In this document: one piece after another, positions 44,503 to 57,408 of the stretch
Numbering within the stretch: the stretch's first letter is position 1
Layout of the letters: each line of letters begins with the position of its first letter
Assembly (NCBI GenBank): GCA_000349905.1
Contig: KB722736.1
Span: 410,790-474,789 of the forward strand
Reading direction: 5' to 3'
Source of the DNA: Volvariella volvacea V23
Lineage: Eukaryota; Basidiomycota; Agaricomycetes; Agaricales; Pluteaceae
DNA: 64,000 nt
Notes under the pieces: generated by a model
The model's input: only the letters and a program-made list of their open reading frames with translations
Told to the model about the DNA's origin: nothing
The model's database searches: none
Made by a program: the position numbers and the translations under genes

Positions 44503-47336
44503 TCATGAGAATCCAGTTGGAAGATGCGGGTTGAAAATGGGAAGTGGATGAGCCTGAAAAGGAAGCGTGGTTGTAGGTTGTGAATCGGTTGGTGAGAATC
44601 AAATAGACGACGAGTGAGCGGTGGATTACCTCAGTGTTGAATACGTATTCTATTTCGAGTTCACGTTAGTCCAAACAAGCCTTTTAATTAACAAAGCGGT
44701 CAAGACTCACTGTCTAATGGTATTACCGTCTCGTCCGAAAATAGCAAATAAAAGTACTTGAGCGTCTCACTCTACACACCACAATCACACCATCAGCCAG
44801 CCAATCAAGAACACAACCTCGGGCAATCTGCACGCACCAAGAAGAACGTCTCCATCTTGTCATCCTTCGCGCCCCTCACATCATCCACATTCAAGAAGCT
44901 CGCGTATCCGCCATTAGCCAGCTTGCAGTACTTTTCAATCGAGTTGAATATTCTCCACCCGTAGTCGCGGTACTTTTGGTCTCCGGTCAATCGGTAGGCT
45001 ATGAACAGCGATTCTACTGTTTCCGGTCTGCCAGGTGTACAGTCAAGGTGCAATAATATGAAGCGTGTGGGTGGAAGGATACTTACCGGAGGATATACCG
45101 AGCATCATAAGATGGCATGAACGAACTGGCGCACGAGCAGTCAGCACACGCATAATTCCAAACGACCATACTTCTCACCTTCCACCCTTGATATACCAAT
45201 CCCTCCCAGGCGCACGCTCCAACCCATCCTCCTCAGTATACCAATGCACAATCTCCGGCGACAACCCCCTACAAGGACAATCCCAACCCCCCAAAAAAAA
45301 CAAAAATAAAAACAAAAAAGGGGGTGTACCCCGTCCATCAGTCAACCACCACCACAATCGCACCAAGACAAAAGAAACCCCTTGTCATCACTCACGTTGC
45401 GGTCTCATGCGTGTGCATACACGTCTCGATAATCTCCACCCCCGTCTTCCAGTCCCTCTCCCCGAGCGGCGTCAACTCACCCGGCCGCGGGGGTACAGAT
45501 ACTGGACGAGTCGTGGCGTGGACGGTCGTTGCACCGAGCATTAGCGATCCACCCAAAAAGCAGACGAGGTGGTCTTGTTTTGCGTAGATCCGTTGTTGTA
45601 CCCTGCGTATACATGGAATTAGGCAAAGGAAACGGGAGTTGTGTGGATGGATGGAGCGCGCACTCTTTCTCGTCCTCGGAGTATCGCTCTGGGAGGAGCT
45701 CGATGGTGAGCGTGTGTTGCCGGCTGACGCCTTTGCGGAGTAAGAGGTCGTGGATGGACTTCATGGCATTTTTGTACATCTATTCCGAGTTGTCAATGCA
45801 TTTACGACACAAGAATGAAGGAACTGACCTCGAAGTAGACCGTCTCGGTGTAGTTCTACGACATACAGTGAGTCGATCAAGGACACAATCAATTCGGAAT
45901 GCCTACAGTCTGAACATGTTGCTTCCTGCAGAATAGTAAGCACGCGTTACTGACAGATGTATGATTCGACGCTCACAATAGGTATTCATAGTACGAATCG
46001 CCTCTTGACCCAAGCCGAATTTCAGAAGACGTAAACTTGCCCGTCTGAGCACTTGCACATCCCATAAGCACCTGACCCACACACACAAAGCACGGAAACA
46101 TCCACGTACTTCATATATATCGGCACAACGCCATGCCGACTCTTCGCCTTCTTGATAATCTCATACACCTATTCACACCTCTCAGCACCACGCATCCAAA
46201 ACACACACAGCCCACACAACAGAGCGCCATCTTACCTTTTCCGACTTTTCCCAAAACTCGGGTCTGCCGGTCAAGAAGCTGAGGTACTTCAGCTCGAGCT
46301 GGAGCGTAGCCGCCTCGGCCGTGCTGACCGCTCCCATGTCGAGTCCCTGCTTGAGGCCCAGACTGACAGAGGAGAGGGGTAGTCCTGATTTGGTGTCAAA
46401 GGCTGGTATGAGGCGCTCGGCCAGGTCTACTGCCTTGTCGAGGTATAGTTGGTCTTTGTTGGAGAGGTGGTATGCGGATAGCAGACCTCCTAGGACGCGG
46501 ATCGTCGTCTAATGGATGCGCTCATTGGATCGCGCATATAATGGGTTATTGTCGCATTGCTTACCTCGAATGTGTTGTAATTTCCATCCCGATCAAATGA
46601 GAGTTTGTGCTTCACCCAATATCTCGCTCGTGAATATTCGGCCTTGAGGCCCATAATTTGCATGGTATCCAAAGCGTCTATAACGGTATATCCGATTCCT
46701 CCGGCTGTTGTGAGATTAGTCCCTCGTTTAGAGATGGGATGGTATTCGTCCGAGCCCATAGCATTGTGTTCTACGCGGTCGCGTGAGCTCCAATAACAGG
46801 ACCGCGACTGCGAACGTACCATAAGCTAGCCAAGCGTGCTACGAGATCAATCAACCAACAGCACACGGGCAGCGGTACGCCAAACGCACCTTGAAGGCCG
46901 CCACAACCGCACTCCGCTTCGCCTCGTCCGCTTCTAGATGAATATGGCTCTGCCCCGCTTCCGCTTCACCACTAAAAACTGCGTGAAGCTCGTCGGGTAA
47001 CGTGCTTTGTATTACATCATAGTTCTAGGCAGCCCTGTGTTAATAATCACATATCACATCGCGCTGGCAAGCACGCACCCTGATGAGCAAGACCACAGTC
47101 ACGACGCCCAAGAGCGCAAAGAAAGCCCTGATATAAGGCCTTGGCAGGCCAAGTCGGGATCGTGGTTCTGCACGGGTATCCAGAGCCTGGGATCAAGAAG
47201 CGTGAATTAGCGTATGCACAAGGCTCCGATGGATGCTCGAAGAAGCAAGGCAACTCACTTCCGTCCAGTGTTGATAATACCCATCCTCCTGCCCCGCCCT
47301 TCTATTCCGTAATTCAGTTATATCCTCCGCTGTCAT
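44503..47336 (-). CDS. ER class I mannosyl-oligosaccharide 1,2-alpha-mannosidase (GH47)
   Basis: A gene of many small exons from the ATG at 47336 to the TGA at 44503-44505. The N-terminus MTAEDITELRNRR is followed by a single membrane anchor (RAFFALLGVVTVVLLIR), so a type II ER membrane protein trimming Man9 N-glycans is expected. GH47 blocks in order: DEYHPISKRGTNL, GGIGYTVIDALDTM, FDRDGNYNTFE joined to TTIRVLGG, STAEAATLQLELKYLSFLTG, RLGSRGDSYYEYL, PEIVHWYTEEDG, ETVESLFIAYRLTGDQKYRD, NVDDV, KMETFFL, ETLKYFYLLFSD, YVFNTEAHPLP. The acidic residues catalytic in the family fall in NTFE, GDSYYEY and ETVES, all present. Several middle exon borders (45.0-46.1 kb) were not settled by me. A simple-sequence C/A-rich stretch (45284-45325) interrupts an intron. 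Confidence 0.85.
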
Positions 47337-48988
47337 TTCCACACTCTGTTCCTTGGAATACGCAATTCCGTTTTTGGATGTATGTTGTAATATATATTCC
47401 GCGTGAGCGTAGAGCTAGTCGAGCGGGCTGTACTTTGCCGGCGTGGGTAGTGTGATTGTTTGGGTAATTCAGGTAGGCAGTGGCTCGTGTAGATACGAGA
47501 GGGCGCGCCGGGGAACTAGCAAGGGTAGGTTGGGTTCATGTCAAGGCAGGTTTGCGCTGGCATTTCGACGCTCGCTAGGCAATCGCCACCGTGGGAATCT
47601 GATTGATGGCCGGCCCGTCGAGCCACTCAGATTTTTTGCTCGGGTTGAAAACCCAGCCGCGAATGCCGTGAACTCGTTTTCCCGGAGAAACTGGCTCTCA
47701 CCTGCCTCCTCAGCTTTTCAAGCTGCAGCGGCGTTCAGCCGAGTTCGGTGTTGGCCGATTAGAGCCACGTGCCGATAACCGAATAAATTAACTGTACAGT
47801 AACACAAGTGTCCACAACAACGCTTTTGGGCTGCTCTCCTGCTCTGTTTCACCCCACAATTGCCTCCAGGAAGCCCTTGAAATACCACGATCTCAGCACG
47901 ACAGATAGGATGGCAGCGATTGAAGCCTGGGCTCCAACTGGCACACCAGCGACACAGCTAGTGGCCACTCACTCACTATCTTGGTCGACGTCATCGGGAG
48001 TGGCTCAGCGAAAGAAAAGGCAAAATGCGAACTGCGACTCGTTATCTGACTGGCTGTGTATTCTGGTGGACCTCCCTTCCCGCTACTTCACCTAAGCACT
48101 GACAGCGACGGCTGTCCTCCCTCCTATTCACTCGAGCTGTTTCGAGGGTGACCCGAATAAACCCGAGAGATAGGTCTTTCCCTTGACTCACAGGGCTTCA
48201 ACACTGTCTGTCGCATTCCCTGGCCTCGAGGCAGCACAATCAGGTCACGTTGGCCCAGCGAACAGCCTGTGACTCTTCAGAGGGGGATTCGCTGTCCCCA
48301 GCCTTATCTCGCTGCTCGAGGCAATAGATACCGAGCGTAGTTTTCCCGGCTGTAGAATGTTGAGTGCCATTTCGCTCGCTGGGGGCTGCACACTCGTCGA
48401 GCTGGGTGGCTGCTTTCTCTGCCGGCAACTTGACGCGTCAAGACGCGTCCTGAGGCGATTCCTTTCGCTGAGCAACCCGGGCTCTTGGGCAGCACGCAAT
48501 CGCTCGTCGTGCTTCTTGATCTATTGTTTGCCGTGCTGGCGTGCTTCTGTAACGTGTTGCGGATATACAGATCGCAGATGCGCCGCGATAGTCTATTCTG
48601 TGGCTAAATGCCGTGGGAAGCGGGATAACATTGGAGAGTTCCTGCACGCCCTGCGTCTTGCTGTCCGTTCTGTCGTGCCCGAGTTCCCACTCCGCACTGC
48701 CCACAGCCTCGCCCACAGATGGCGGAGCAGAGGAAAGACGGATGCAAGAGAGTGTTGTCGTAATCACGCGGCCATCGATAACGATAAGAGCGTTGGATTC
48801 TCGATATGTCAGTCGCTCAGCAGAGTGCGCGCACAGCCGGGCCAGAGATCGAAGACTTTCTCAGAGCCCGGGGGACCAGATCTCTCGGATCAAGATCCGC
48901 ACTCCGCCTCTCTCCGACCCGTTATAAGTAGCCCGCCACAGCTACTTATTTCAGCCACTCCCCTCCACTTCGATAGTCATCAGTACTC
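47337..48988. other. Intergenic between divergent genes
   Basis: About 1.65 kb between the starts of the mannosidase (minus) and FKBP12 (plus). A 228-codon + strand frame at 48357-49043 runs through part of it but overlaps the FKBP12 start in another frame and resembles nothing; I do not call it. A palindrome TTGACGCGTCAA lies at 48429-48440. Confidence 0.4.
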
Positions 48989-49617
48989 ATGGTCTGTCTC
49001 CGTCCACAGCGCCACCGTCCTGTGCCTAGTTCGCTCACAGTAGCCCCTTTGCAGGGTGTCACAATCGAGACCATTTCTCCTGGAGACGGCATCAACTTCC
49101 CCAAGAAAGGCGGTACGTGCCCCGTCCACCACCCACCCCCATCGCGTCTTATCTGATGACAACGCGACCCGCAGACAAGGTCACGATCCACTACACCGGC
49201 ACGCTCCCCGATGGCAAAAAGTTCGACTCGAGTCACGATCGGTGAGTACCTACCTCCTCGCTCGCCCCGGTGATGGTCATTTCCAACCGCTATGCGCCAG
49301 AGGGATCCCATTCGAAACCGAGATTGGCGTCGGAAAGGTGATCAAGGGGTGGGATGAGGGTAAGTCTCCCGCGCCCCCGCCGTGCACTCGTGTGTTCAGA
49401 CGACTCTGGTCGTCATCAGGCGTTCCACAGCTCTCGCTCGGTCAAAAGGCCATTCTGACCGCGACTCCGGACTATGTGAGTACCGCATCAGCGACATCAG
49501 CCACCCATCGCCTTTGACACCACCCGCCCTCAGGCATACGGCGCTCGCGGATTCCCACCGGTGATACCCCCAAACTCGACGCTGCATTTCGAGGTCGAGC
49601 TGCTGAAGATCAACTGA
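48989..49617 (+). CDS. FKBP12-type peptidyl-prolyl cis-trans isomerase
   Basis: Six exons: 48989-48991, 49055-49112, 49175-49241, 49301-49359, 49420-49475 and 49534-49617, giving 108 residues, the exact FKBP12 size. The first coding exon is only the start codon, followed by GTCTGT. The second exon starts [12 protein letters not shown]. Hallmarks: [18 protein letters not shown] (with the Tyr and Asp of the FK506 pocket), [17 protein letters not shown] (Val, Ile, Trp of the pocket), [15 protein letters not shown] and the end [16 protein letters not shown]. Cytosolic prolyl isomerase and, in fungi, the receptor through which FK506 and rapamycin inhibit calcineurin and TOR. The usual pocket residues are retained, so drug binding is expected from family knowledge. 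Confidence 0.93.
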
Positions 49618-51713
49618 CTCTCCTGCGGTTCTTGACGCATTTCACTACTACCTGGCTTTCCTTGTCGACGTCATCATTGGGCTTTCTGATTTTGTGACAT
49701 GAGTTGTGTGGCGTTTTCTTTACCCTATGCTCTTTTGTACTCTCCTTTTCGCCCTTTAATCCTTTCCCCCACTTTGTCAAGACGCTGTCTTGCGCGAAGC
49801 ACTTTACCGTCGATTAAAGGTTGTACTATCTCATCCGTGTCTCAGCCATCGTTTCATTTGAAGAGAGAAAACCTTGCGAGAGTGTTCACCGAAATCAGTG
49901 TTTTAGAGTGCTGAGAGTTGCAGAGTTGATGAGATCAGGCTTTTGAGATTAGATTGACATCATGAATCGATAACAAAACGGCCAATCTCAGATTTGCACG
50001 CGCTCGCGTGTTGGGCTCGGCAAGTTGTGGCTGTACAGCTGGCCCCTAAATTTCCCCGCATTTTGCGATTGCCTAATCTTGTGAGCAAATTTCAAAAATG
50101 GCTTGGTTTGAAAATCAGGCCAAACGTGGGATTGGGCAAATCATTTCATTTATCGGATGGGGATAAGGACGTTTCGAGCGTGTTGGTCCTGATATATGTA
50201 CTGCATATGATATACTATAATCGTGAAAACAGGGTTCAAAAAGAGCCAAGTTTTCGATTTTGTTGATCGCGAGTTCGGAGCCTTGCAACACCGGAGACGG
50301 GCAATCGCGAGCTGGGAGAGTCGATAGCGTTATCGCGCTTTGCACCGTGACGGGTAAGGTAAGGGTATTACCTATTGACTTATCTCTCTCGAGGGTGTAC
50401 GTCAAAATGCAGGTGCGGTTTTGCGATGCTTCGGGCTTGCTGGTCGTGGTGATGTGCGTTTTTTTTTTTTTCACATCGCATTTGTTCAGGGACTGCTAGG
50501 GACTGGCCACGAGGGGCGAGAGCCGGGTGGGGTGTCATGTGCGGTGTAGTATGATTCGTTGGAGGCTACCTATCATATGGGTATGGGTCCCTTCTTGAAT
50601 TTGATCGTTGGGGAGAGAAAGAGAGTGGGGCGATTCGGGTGATTGGGACTCGATGGCACTGAATTGTGTGCTTTCAAGTAGACTTTGGGTCACGCTGGGA
50701 GATGCTTGCTTGAGCTGGACGAACGGTCCGCCGCGGTTCCGTGAGTGGTCCGACTTTGTGTCTTTGTGCCCAAGTGCCCCTATACGGTACCCTTCCAGGG
50801 TGCAGCGTGCCATTGTCAAGGTGGATAGATGATCAGTAGCTCTGTACACGTACACATGCGCGTGTGGGGGGAAACGCAACGCGCTATTGTCTATAGCAGG
50901 AGCGGCACTAGCCCGCTTGGAGATAAACTTTCCCTCGCGGTACGGCACCAGTACAGGACCGGCAACGCTCGCCACGGTATCTACAAGCACATCTATCTAC
51001 CTCAATGTCCCCGGATCCCCTTTCAGCTGGTCGTTCTGGGATATCTGAAGCGATCGCGTTGTGTGAAATCGATTTCTGTGTCGCCTTGATGTTCAAATGA
51101 GTTGTTGGTGATCTCAGCTTGGGCTCATGCTGTGCACATCACATCGTTGGGGAGCACCATAGTTGCAATCGTGGGGGAGGAAGGGAGGCGTTGATGACCG
51201 TGTCAAATGACTGGATTGGCCATGGACTGGGGTTTGATTGACATGGAATGGGTGCTTCTTTAATCTGAAGCGCTTTGATACGTGGTCTGCAGAGATGAGG
51301 TGCGATCACGTCGTGATTATTAGGGGGTCAGCTGAGGCTGGGTGGTTTGAATGCGCATCATGTTTTGTGCACGAGCAATTCGAAAGTCTGGTACCACGAT
51401 GTCGTGATCGGAAGGGTTTGAAGTGGTCTGAGAGCTAAATAGCAACATGGTCACTTTCAGACTCTGAAGGATGGTGGCGGCTTTCGAGCTCATAGCTGTA
51501 GGACGCAAGTAGCTACAATTAGATGGGGAAAGCTAATAGGCCCACCGTGCCGCTCATCGGCACCGCTCCGCCTGAGGGTCGGTATTACCTCCTTCGAGGC
51601 GACCAATCTCTGACTCGATTCAAACCATCAAAACCCAGAGTTTTCTGCTCTTCCCCATCTCAAATCGTCCTTCTCCCTCTGCTACAGTCTTTACTGCCAA
51701 TCTACCTCGCACA
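49618..51713. other. Intergenic, about 2.1 kb without a supported gene
   Basis: Short frames on both strands with no likeness to known proteins. A T run at 50460-50470 may mark a 3' end. It presumably includes the FKBP12 3' UTR and the promoter of the deaminase gene. Confidence 0.4.
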
Positions 51714-53029
51714 ATGCCAATCGCCGGACCAGCCGCTGAAGCCCTAGCCGCTCTCACACCCTCCCAAATCGCCTTCATCAAGTCCATCCCGAAAGCCGAG
51801 CTCCACGCCCACCTCAACGGCTGCATCCCAATCTCTGTTCTCCAACAACTCGCACGAGAGCACACAGCATACACCTCCGTCCCGCTTTCCGGTGACGCCA
51901 TCCACTCCGGGATCCAAAAACTGGTGAACGGAGTAGAGCTGAACGAGATCCACGACTTCTTTGGCTTGTTCCCGTCCGTGACCGCGCTCACCTCCACTCC
52001 AGACGGTCTCGCGATCGCCACCAGGGCGGTTTTGGAGTCCTTCCTCGGGAGGGCTCCTGGAGACGACAAGGAGACGATCGATGGAGCGGCTGCCCATGTC
52101 GACGTGCAGTGCGACTACCTCGAATTGCGATCGACCGCAAAACACACGCCGGGCATGGACAGGGAGCTGTACGTCCGCACCGTCTTGGCAGAGATCGCGC
52201 GTTACCCCAAGGGCAAGATCGGGTTCATCGTCAGCATGGATAGGAAGATGACCCAGGCGGAGATGCGGGATTGCGTCGATGTGGCTGTCAAGTTGAAAAG
52301 CGAGGGACAGCCCGTGGTTGGGATTGATCTGTGCGGGGATCCGCTTGCTGGAGATGTGGCGGACTTTGAGGTGTTCTTTGAGAGAGCGAGAGAGGCTGGG
52401 TTGGGTGTTACGCTCCATATTGCGGAGGTGAGTGGTGTGTTGTGATCTCGTGATGAGCAGGTATTTGAAGTTGGGGATGATATCCTTTTTGCTTCCTCCC
52501 TTGCGACTTTTTTCGTTTTGACTTGGATAGACTACGCAAAATACGGCAGAGGAAACGTCAAAGCTGCTTTCGTTCAAGCCGGGTAGATTGGGACACGCTA
52601 CGTTCTTGAACGACGAGCAAATCGAGCAGGTCATTCAAGCTGGGACTTGCATCGAAATCTGCTTGAGCTCCAACATTTTGTAAGTCTACCGCTTCACAGT
52701 TTCTAATTGGCACCCTCCCTCATATTTTCGTTCTAGGTGCAAAACCGCCACTTCGCTCGATGCCCACCACATCCGCCACTACCTCAAACGCAACCACCCT
52801 ATCGCTATCTGCGTGCGTGTCCCTCTCTCATTCCCTCGTCGCAATAACACTATAGGTTTTCCTTCCCCCATCTCGCACATTCCTAAAATAGACCGATGAT
52901 ACCCTACCATTCCGTACGAATCTCACCGCGGAGTATGCTCTCTTGCTCGCACCGAGTCCTTTAGGACTGGGATTGTCCGAAGAGGAGGTTAGGAGGATCG
53001 GGGAGATGAGCTTCACTCATCGTTTCTGA
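51714..53029 (+). CDS. Adenosine deaminase-like protein (ADAL / N6-methyl-AMP deaminase type)
   Basis: Four exons, 51714-52427, 52531-52679, 52737-52812 and 52892-53029, give 358 residues, typical of ADAL. Metal and catalytic motifs: KAELHAHLNG (two zinc-binding His), DLCGDP (substrate pocket), HIAE (zinc-binding His and, in place of the adenosine deaminase HAGE, the ADAL form), GHATFL and TDDTLPF (metal-binding Asp after the second Asp). The HAHLNG and HIAE variants point to the ADAL branch, which in plants and mammals removes the N6 group from N6-methyl-AMP to give IMP, rather than classical adenosine deaminase. Substrate is inferred from family. Cytosolic; no signal or membrane segments. 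Confidence 0.88.
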
Positions 53030-53441
53030 TCTGTAGATATCTAAATGTGTTGAAATAATACCCGAAATGTCTTGATGAATGAAAAAAACTGGTCAGACGT
53101 GAATCCCTTGGAACGGGAGTACACTGCTCCCGTATCCCAACTTCGTCTCAGGCTCATCCGGTTTACATGCTCGATTGTGTCCTCTAGACCCTCGTATACC
53201 CTTGGCCGGCTTGATCGAGTGGGCTGCTGCATAGTCTACTTTGGAAATTGGCTTGGAGAATCTAACAGCAAGATTTTTGGATCTCAATTAACGCCTGTCT
53301 GAATAGCGCTGGGGAATCTTATAATGCCCCTTGGGCCAAGATCAAGAAACAGACAGAAAGGAATCCCAGATTCTGTATCAAGTGATCTAAGAAAATCGTG
53401 TTTCAAGAGACCAATGTGAGAAATCGACCGGCCCACCGCCT
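53030..53441. other. Intergenic
   Basis: About 410 bp between the deaminase stop and the next F-box start, same strand. Nothing noted. Confidence 0.4.
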
Positions 53442-55164
53442 ATGTCGCCCAACAGACGCAGGGTAATCATCTCGTCACTTTGTATCCCTTTAGCTCTAAC
53501 GACTTTCTAGGCTGTCGAGACAACGTCCGCAAGCTTGACGCAAGGCCTGGTTGACAAGGAAATAGCTCGCCGAGAGGCCTCAATCATCGAACTCCGTGCC
53601 ATCCGAAACTCCCTCGCCCCCAATTATGCGCCTCCCTGCGGACGCCCTCCTAGACATCATCGTTGCGTGCAAAGAGCGTTCCAAACCTCAAGACCTCGAG
53701 TGGGTCGCTGTAACTCACGTTTGTCAGCGCTGACGAGCCCTTGCGCTGGGACATCCTCCGTTGTGGAACTCTCTTCGCTGCCCGGATATGCCAGCCCGCT
53801 GGGCCGTCGAGTTCATTCGCCGTTCTCGGACCGCACGTCTTGCTGTTGTTCTCAGCTGCGAGTTGGAAGACGAGTACTCGCGAGTGTCCATACCTTCTCT
53901 GGCTGGGGCAATGGACAACATTGGTTTGCTGATATGCAAGAAGCTCCCTGTGGACTATGGCGTGGATGCGTCCTTACCGGCGTTGGCGCATCTGGTGATA
54001 GACAAATGCTCTGAGGAGGCGTACAAGGGATGGAAACCTCAAGTCCAGTTGCGTCTGCTGACGATGATTCATTCATACTTGAGCATGGACCTCTTCTCAC
54101 AATCGCTCACCCCGCTTCGTCTGCGCGTCAGGAGTGAGGATCTGCTCCCTGGGTTCGATTACCATCAATTCATGAGTACATTGTCCACACTGACGAAACT
54201 TCAGTCTTTGAGCCTAGGACTATCGTCTCTGACCTCCACAGCCATTGGTTCCCCTCCCTATGTTCTATTTCCATCTCTTTTGGACCTCAAACTTCGCGGG
54301 ACAGAGGAGTGTCTTCAATTCTTTATTCACAACTCCTGCCCATCCCTCATACGGCTCGACATGACACTTTGCTTTAATTCGACTGAGCCTACGGACGATA
54401 CACTACAGAGGAGCGCACATTCGGCACTCTGGTCGAATACTTCCATTCTTAGTCTGGGTAACCTCTCCCGCATGTCGATACACCGCCCAGCTTCGCGGAC
54501 ACTAGAAATCCGCGCTTTCCTTCACGTTCTCCCTGTCATCGTCCAGCCCACGGCTCGGATTCTCTGCGTTTACGAAAACGACGGCTGGACTGCTCTTGGA
54601 CCGGGATACCTCGACATACTCAGACACTTTCCTTTAAGCGAACTTCAACACTTCCAAATCAGCCTCTGGGGCCGCCACGCCAGAGGCCTCGCATTGGAGA
54701 GCCTACCCACAAATCTTCTCTCCTCTCCGATTGTGAGATTGGTGGCCTCTGCCCCAGTGTTTAGCGCTGTAGTCGACTTGACCCCGACTTGTCGGTGCAA
54801 CCAGGCCTTCAATCAACGGACCTTCAACCGCGACGCCCAGCCTGAAAACGATCGAATTCTTTATGATCGACTATCTGCTTGCGGGCATTGCCAAGACTTT
54901 GCAGCAGCCTTCTTTCCTGCCCTTCGTACTGTTCGAGTTGAAGTTCATCTGGCTGATATAGAGCATAGCGATGCCTTCCCTATCAGAAAACACGCCCTAT
55001 CGAAGTTCCTTGCTCACCGTAGTGACTGTGGTCGACCGTTGGAGCGTGTGGCCTTTAGGTATCTTGAGGTGGAGAAGACCAAAAAGGTGAGGGAGCTGGA
55101 AGGGCAATTGCGAGCGATTGGAAACGCGGTTAATTGGATTGATTGGGAATTGAGAGGACGTTAA
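53442..55164 (+). pseudogene. F-box family gene with frameshift and nonsense codon in the F-box
   Basis: A first exon at 53442-53462 (ATG, GTAATC donor) joins VDKEIARREASIIELRAIRNSLAP. One extra base near 53624 then throws the F-box (MRLPADALLDIIVACKE) into another frame. In that frame the conserved Trp of the WRALALGHPPLW motif is replaced by TGA at 53731-53733. From 53761 the frame is open to 55164 with leucine-rich stretches and the shared C-terminal set: CRCNQAFNQRTF, CGHCQDFAAAFFPALR, LSKFLAHRSDCGRPLE. The long remaining frame could give an F-box-less product of up to 467 residues if started internally. Closest in this window to the broken gene at 41198-42855. Confidence 0.72.
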
Positions 55165-55553
55165 ATCTGGAATGTGGTGTCTACCTATTTTACAATTCTT
55201 GACATGAGCTGCAACACCGATCTGTTATTTTACACACTGGATATCAGTTTGTGTTAACCGACGAATGAAAATGATAGATTGATCTGGTTTTTGGGGGGTC
55301 CACCATATTCAACAGTAACACCGCAAGAAGGCGGATGAAAAGAGCAAGCTCGTTTTGACGCATCGTGAGCCCAGACTAATCCACTTGTCTGGTCATTCCC
55401 TTCGTCGAATATTTTATTGCGATTGGTGCTAGCAGGATAGGACAGGGTGTTAGAGGATAGGGGTGGTTACAAAAGACGGCCCGGTCGGAGTTGGAACCGT
55501 CACAGTTACCTTTCGCTTTTGATCATTGTCCTCTACTATTTTCCACACTAATC
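55165..55553. other. Intergenic
   Basis: About 390 bp separating two tandem F-box relics. Nothing noted. Confidence 0.4.
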
Positions 55554-57244
55554 ATGCAGGTTGAAGACTTTGACACGCTTCGTGCCAAAATCGATGAAGA
55601 AATTGCGCTACTGGAGAGTCAACCCATACAGCTCCGCATCCGTCGAAATTCTCTCGCCCCGGTTATGCGACTCTCAACAGAAGTTTTGCTACGAATCATG
55701 GTGGAACTCCGGGATAAAGAACGTCCTCCATCATCCTGGATCCAATTCACACAGGTCTCTCACCAATGGAGGGATATTGCTTTGCACTACCCGCTTTTAT
55801 AGAACGAGATTCCTCTCCATATCTTGCCCTCAGCCTGGGTCGGTGAATTCATCCACCGTCCATTGAATACTTTGTTGTGCATTGATATGGATTTTTCTGC
55901 CATTAAACCTGGAAAGCTCAGAGCAGCAATACCATTGTTGATGAGAGTAATGAACAGAGCAACATCACTCAAGCATTCCGGTGACTACCACTCCACAGCA
56001 GCTGACGTGGATCAAATCCTCAAACTTTTCGAGTTACCGATGTCGTCCTTGAAGATAGTGTCTGTGCGGGGGAGCAAACTACTTCCCAAAGATTGGAACG
56101 CAGCGCCGATGCCCAATCTACAAGATGTCTCCCTCCAAGGTGTTCATTTCAAATTTTCAATGCCTCGTTCTTGTCACAAAGCCTTGATTCCCTTCGACTT
56201 TACTCCCTGGAACCTACAACCCTGCCATCGATATCAAAATTTTACCGTCTCTTGTCACCATTGAAGAACCTTCGTGTCCTTTTGCTAAAGAATGTACTTG
56301 CATCGCTGGTCACCGATCCCGGCTTAGAATGGGCGAAGGATTCTTCGGTCCCTCGTATCTCTTTACCCTCTTTGATGCATCTCACAATGTCCCGCGAGTC
56401 CGAGGAAGAGTGCTCTAGGTTTCTTAAACACGTATCTTGCCCGCGCCTCCTGACACTACAAATTGACCTCGACCGCAACTCACCGACTTCGTTATCGCAA
56501 CTTAGCAAGACGCTAGCCAAGGTCTGGAGGAATACGCGTATTATAAAACGTTGGGAAGATTTCCCATGTCCAGTCTTTCGTATGGAGGTTGATGTTTCGC
56601 CGATTTGTGAACTTGAAATTCGTGCTGACCATTACGACGCGGCGGGTTCCCAGACGGAGATATTACGTCTGAAATGGAAGAGGTCTCATTCTTCTACAAG
56701 CGTGGTACAGACGTTTTGCGACTTGGTAGCAGGCTTTCCTTCAGATAAGGTGGATAGGCTCGCACTATATAATAATGGTCCAGACTTTTCTTTGGCCAAT
56801 TTTCACCTTCTCTGCTCAGCCTTCTTGCAATACTCCGCTCTCGTTGCATTGGGATTCGATATGGGATCACAAATCCTGCGTCATTTTCCGTCCTGCAACT
56901 CCCTGTATACGCCCGAAGGAGAGTACCGTGCTCCCATACATAGCATTGATGCCGAAACATCATTACAGTCATGCGATGCTTGCGACAAATCCACGTTGAC
57001 TTTCTTTCCGGAAATGACATATCTGGGGCTTTGCATTCGAAACGTTTGTAATGTCGAAGATATGGATATCCAGGGATTTCATTCGTTTGTGTCCCACAGA
57101 ATCCATTGCGGTCAGCCCATAAAGCATGTGAGGATGGAATACGGGGGAGCTAAAACGCCGGAACAGCAGGCTTCGTTGAGGGAACTACGGAGGAAGTTTA
57201 AGTTTCGAGATGTGAAAATAGGCTGGTACGATATATCTTCTTGA
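55554..57244 (+). pseudogene. F-box family gene with nonsense codon and frameshift
   Basis: From the ATG at 55554 (MQVEDFDTLRAKIDEEIALL) the F-box LSTEVLLRIMVELRD and VSHQWRDIALHYPLL lead to a TAG at 55800-55802. It lies where the family has Trp (PLLW). The same frame goes on with VGEFIHRPLNTLL and reaches about 56160, where likeness shifts frame (ASFLSQSLDSLRLYS) and stays open to 57244. The C-terminal signature is altered: CDACDKSTLTFFPEMT and FHSFVSHRIHCGQPIKHVRM. Nearest in this window to the intact gene at 29859, from which it shares the QIQLRIRRNSL-type linker before the F-box. Confidence 0.72.
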
Positions 57245-57408
57245 AGGACAGCCTAGATCGTCGATAAATACAACCCAGGCTCCGAACCTGACAATATTAT
57301 ACGTATGACTCGATCTATATAATGTACACAACAATCTATACACCAACTTGACTGTTTCCTTTTTCTCAATTTCCGGAGTTAGTGACTGTCAAGCAGCTTA
57401 CCACCGCA

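Noticed and set aside
48357..49043. 228-codon + strand frame before FKBP12
   Set aside because: Runs into the FKBP12 first intron in a different frame and resembles no protein.
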